Assembly: GCA_023014335.1 (NCBI GenBank)
Contig: JAECYW010000008.1
Span: 2,294,001 to 2,358,000, forward strand
DNA: 64,000 nucleotides
Reading direction: 5' to 3'
DNA from: Galerina marginata
Taxonomy: Eukaryota; Basidiomycota; Agaricomycetes; Agaricales; Galerinaceae
The notes under the pieces were generated by a model. It searched no databases, was not told the DNA's origin, and was given only the letters and a program-made list of their open reading frames with translations. Below, piece after piece: positions 58,241 to 64,000 of the stretch. Within the stretch, counting starts at the first letter, position 1, and each line of letters begins with the position of its first letter. The translations under genes and the position numbers were made by a program.

Positions 58241-58478
58241 GCTGGATCAATGCGGGAAATTAAGCACAGTCGAATCCTGTGATTCATAAAAAGGCAGAGC
58301 ATATGCAGCAAGGCATCCTGGTAAACATAGCCTGTCCAACAGCGAAAACAGTGCAAGTCCGAATAAAGCAGAGGATGTAGTCGGAAAAACGGAGGCTGTA
58401 TTAAAAGGAGCTACAGGGTCACGAGCCGGAAAAAAAAGTCCCCCCCTCCGCATTTCCGTTACAACCACCTTCTCCCCA
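58241..58478. promoter_or_regulatory. Bidirectional upstream region of ARG5,6
   Basis: 238 bp between the ARG5,6 start and the divergent frame at 58240, including a C-run (CCCCCCTCCGC) and CCGTTACAACCACC just before the start. No clear TATA box. Confidence 0.35.
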
Positions 58479-61606
<3,128 letters not shown>

Positions 61607-64000
61607 GGATGTTCAGGGTGAACATGATAATGAAAGGTGGAGACGTGCTTGACATAGATCTAGAACGGTATTGGCTGTACGGAACCTTCGGAAGGAAGGC
61701 GGGAACATCTACATAAAATGGATTTATTTTCAATCACGGGTGCGAGGGTCCCTTTCAATATTGAACTCGATATGCATAGGAGATCAAGTTGTGCCGATGA
61801 ATTGGTTCTCTCGTTCAGTAGTCGCATTGCCTTGCCAAAGTTTAAAGGTTTAGATTTTCGACCAAAATACGGTGGTGCGGTTGACTGATCAAACCGAGAC
61901 TCCACTCCTCCATACTTCGATTCCATTTTCGCGACCTTTCACGCCAACCAAACTGTTGCGAACAACATGATTAAAATCAATCTGAACAGTGGGGCTTTGA
62001 AGCTGAAATGTCCCACATATTCTGGGAATCGTCCATATCCTTCTGAATATTTTTGGATCATTTATTCAATTAGTTTGGGTGGTCTAACGAGGAAATGCAC
62101 ATTGTGCGTCCCGCCGCGCCTACATCCCGAAATCACTACGTTGGATGAGAACTAGTACACATTATTTACTAAGGGAAAAAGCGTACAAAACGGTCAAGCT
62201 TTGGTCTAAAGCTATTTATAGAGTATTCACCATTCAATCCTTCTCTTCAACCATCATGAGTCAACACTCCAGCGCTACTATTAGAATTGTTTCTTGGCTC
62301 TGCCAGTGCTTTTTGTCAGATAATTAACCATCTTCAAAATGCTCTACTGTGCCCCTTGTCCTGGTAACTTGATTCATGCGCAGACGCCTAGACTTGGTTG
62401 ACTTCCATTTTTTCTGAGCTCGACATGTGGCTCAGGTTGATACGCGAAGCGCAGGTTCAATCAAAGGTTCTGGTAGTACTAAACTGGCTCCTTGATCACT
62501 TTCTTTCTTCTCTACGTCTCCACCTTCGAGATGCATGTCGCTGTGATCAACATCAACGGCATTTCCGCTCGACAAGTAGATACTTCGCGACTGTGAATGC
62601 GGCATCGCGATCTTGTCATCAAGTAATCTCTCAACTGCGCCTGGCTGCTGGTGCAGTCAAAATACCCGGATTCCCTGCGCATGCGTCCATTTCTACTCGT
62701 CTACGCCACATACTTGTGTATGTGCAGTACTGCAGCCATGGTTCAAGAAATATTCACGATGACGCGAGCACTGTGGAACGGGCAGGCATTGCGGTCCCAG
62801 TTGAGTCGGTCAGATATCCTAGAAGGCTTACCGTTCGCTATTCCATTCACGGTTTTAGGCGCTGACGAGCTTTTGGTTAGTAAACGTGGTGGTTATATTT
62901 TTTGATTCTGATTATTTGCAGTTAATGGAGATGTATGATTTTATATCAAGGCATATAGAAGTGCGTTGTATGGCATTCTTTCGACTCTTCCTTTGGCGTC
63001 AACAAGTGCGTTCTTCAAGGTTCTTCATCCAGACTTTTAGATTTCCAATCAATAACTTGACTCGTTGGGTGAGCTTAGTGGTGGCCACTGTCTTCTTCTT
63101 GCAGGCTCAGTTTGGGGCCAAAGTTGCTCTCGTCTCCATATTCAAGTTTCTGACTCTTTTTCGTGGATAATCCCGCCTACTCGCTGTCGAACTATGCACC
63201 AACTAAGATATATTAGAAGCCTCACTAGTCCCTCACTGGTCTAGGCGGCAACGACTCCGCCTACGCCAAGGTCATGACTATGTGTGTCGAATCCTCCGCC
63301 ATGATTGTCGTAGTGGTCGTTGCTTGTCACTGCATGCCGGAGATAGACCACCCCTATGCTCCCTTCCCCTATTTTCTTCTCCCTCCTGTCTGAGTAAATC
63401 CTTGACAACTTTAGTCGTCGCATTTACGAAACTATTGACGGCGATATCTTAATAGGCGGTACCACCCTTGCTTATTGTTTTCAGAGTAGCCCAAGGAAGA
63501 GCATTCAGGCGGTGGAATCCCGAAACCAGGACGTGGTTATCATTCAGCCTCCACATATTTTTACCAGAGTGTCGGATGGCTGCTAAGGAGAGGTAATTAC
63601 GAATAGGCGTCAACGCCTGTTGACTGCAATTAACCATATTGGAAATTGCGCAGAGGACTTTGCGTAGGTCGAGGCGGTGGATTCTGGTAGATTGCTATGG
63701 AGACACGGAACAGTCTCGACACAGGTTCATGGGACGAAGATAAGAGGTCATATGCGACCCGTCCCATGAAGTTTTGACTACGCTATTGCATCATCGTGTG
63801 TATCTTTGCGTTTCGGTCCTCCTATTCTCGACCAGCACACTGCCATTGGTTCAGATCTATGTGTTGAAACTATACCCTAAACTTGAACAATCTGTGTTTC
63901 GTTTTCATCTCGACTCTGTCACGGCACCGTTGTGGTTTTTCGGCTGCTGCGCAGACCGTCAGAGAGTCATATTTTAGGCAATCAAGATAGGTATGTTGGG
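61607..64000. other. No supportable gene
   Basis: The first bases are the 3' end of ARG5,6. The remaining 2.3 kb contain only short frames. One at 62398-62865 and an overlapping one at 62886-63170 (hydrophobic, SLVVATVFFLQAQFG) are not linked by convincing splice sites and resemble no family I know. Confidence 0.35.

Noticed and set aside
62398..63170. Overlapping frames with hydrophobic stretches near the right end
   Set aside because: No credible ATG, splice link or family match; composition is similar to other non-coding parts of the window.

Overview
This window is nuclear DNA of a filamentous basidiomycete, most likely a mushroom-forming agaricomycete. The signs are genes split by many 47-80 nt GT..AG introns, micro-exons, plant-cell-wall enzymes (one pair carrying a fungal CBM1 cellulose-binding module), several F-box proteins, a WSC-domain secreted protein, and long Ser/Pro-rich disordered proteins. 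Exon models were built by hand from splice sites and reading-frame phase; nearly all close to whole codons. No rRNA, tRNA or CRISPR array was recognised.

Layout. 0-2.1 kb: the 5' end of a C2H2 zinc-finger gene leaving the left edge, and an isoprenylcysteine carboxyl methyltransferase (Ste14). 3.4-5.9 kb: repeat-rich DNA with a two-copy tandem repeat, then three degenerate copies of the upstream region of a secreted SGNH/GDSL esterase, one copy carrying a truncated esterase relic. 5.7-9.3 kb: the intact esterase and a VHS-GAT trafficking adaptor. 11.4-12.6 kb: a double-WSC secreted protein. 15.1-22.7 kb: a 3.75 kb tandem segmental duplication with two rhamnogalacturonan hydrolases (GH28 + CBM1); its edge cuts through the neighbouring hypothetical gene and leaves a relic. 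25.4-30 kb: a coiled-coil tail-anchored protein and a Ser/Pro-rich protein. 30.4-39.4 kb: two tandem paralogous F-box genes, a third GH28 copy without CBM1, an unresolved locus and another F-box-like gene. 40.8-51.4 kb: a 1848-residue RING-H2 protein, an 808-residue P-loop NTPase of unknown function, and Ubc13. 51.6-56.2 kb: F-box relics, a Bem46/ABHD13 hydrolase and a small secreted protein. 58.5-61.6 kb: the bifunctional mitochondrial arginine-biosynthesis enzyme (acetylglutamate kinase / acetylglutamyl-phosphate reductase). The last 2.4 kb show no supportable gene.

How the parts work together. The esterase and the three GH28 enzymes fit pectin and hemicellulose breakdown outside the cell. 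The RING-H2 protein, Ubc13 and the F-box proteins belong to ubiquitin signalling, but their closeness here proves no partnership. Housekeeping genes (Ste14, VHS-GAT, Bem46, Ubc13, ARG5,6) sit among fast-changing accessory DNA. The features most worth a second look are the segmental duplication, the triplicated esterase 5' region, the near-perfect foldback element at 56.5 kb, and the P-loop NTPase.
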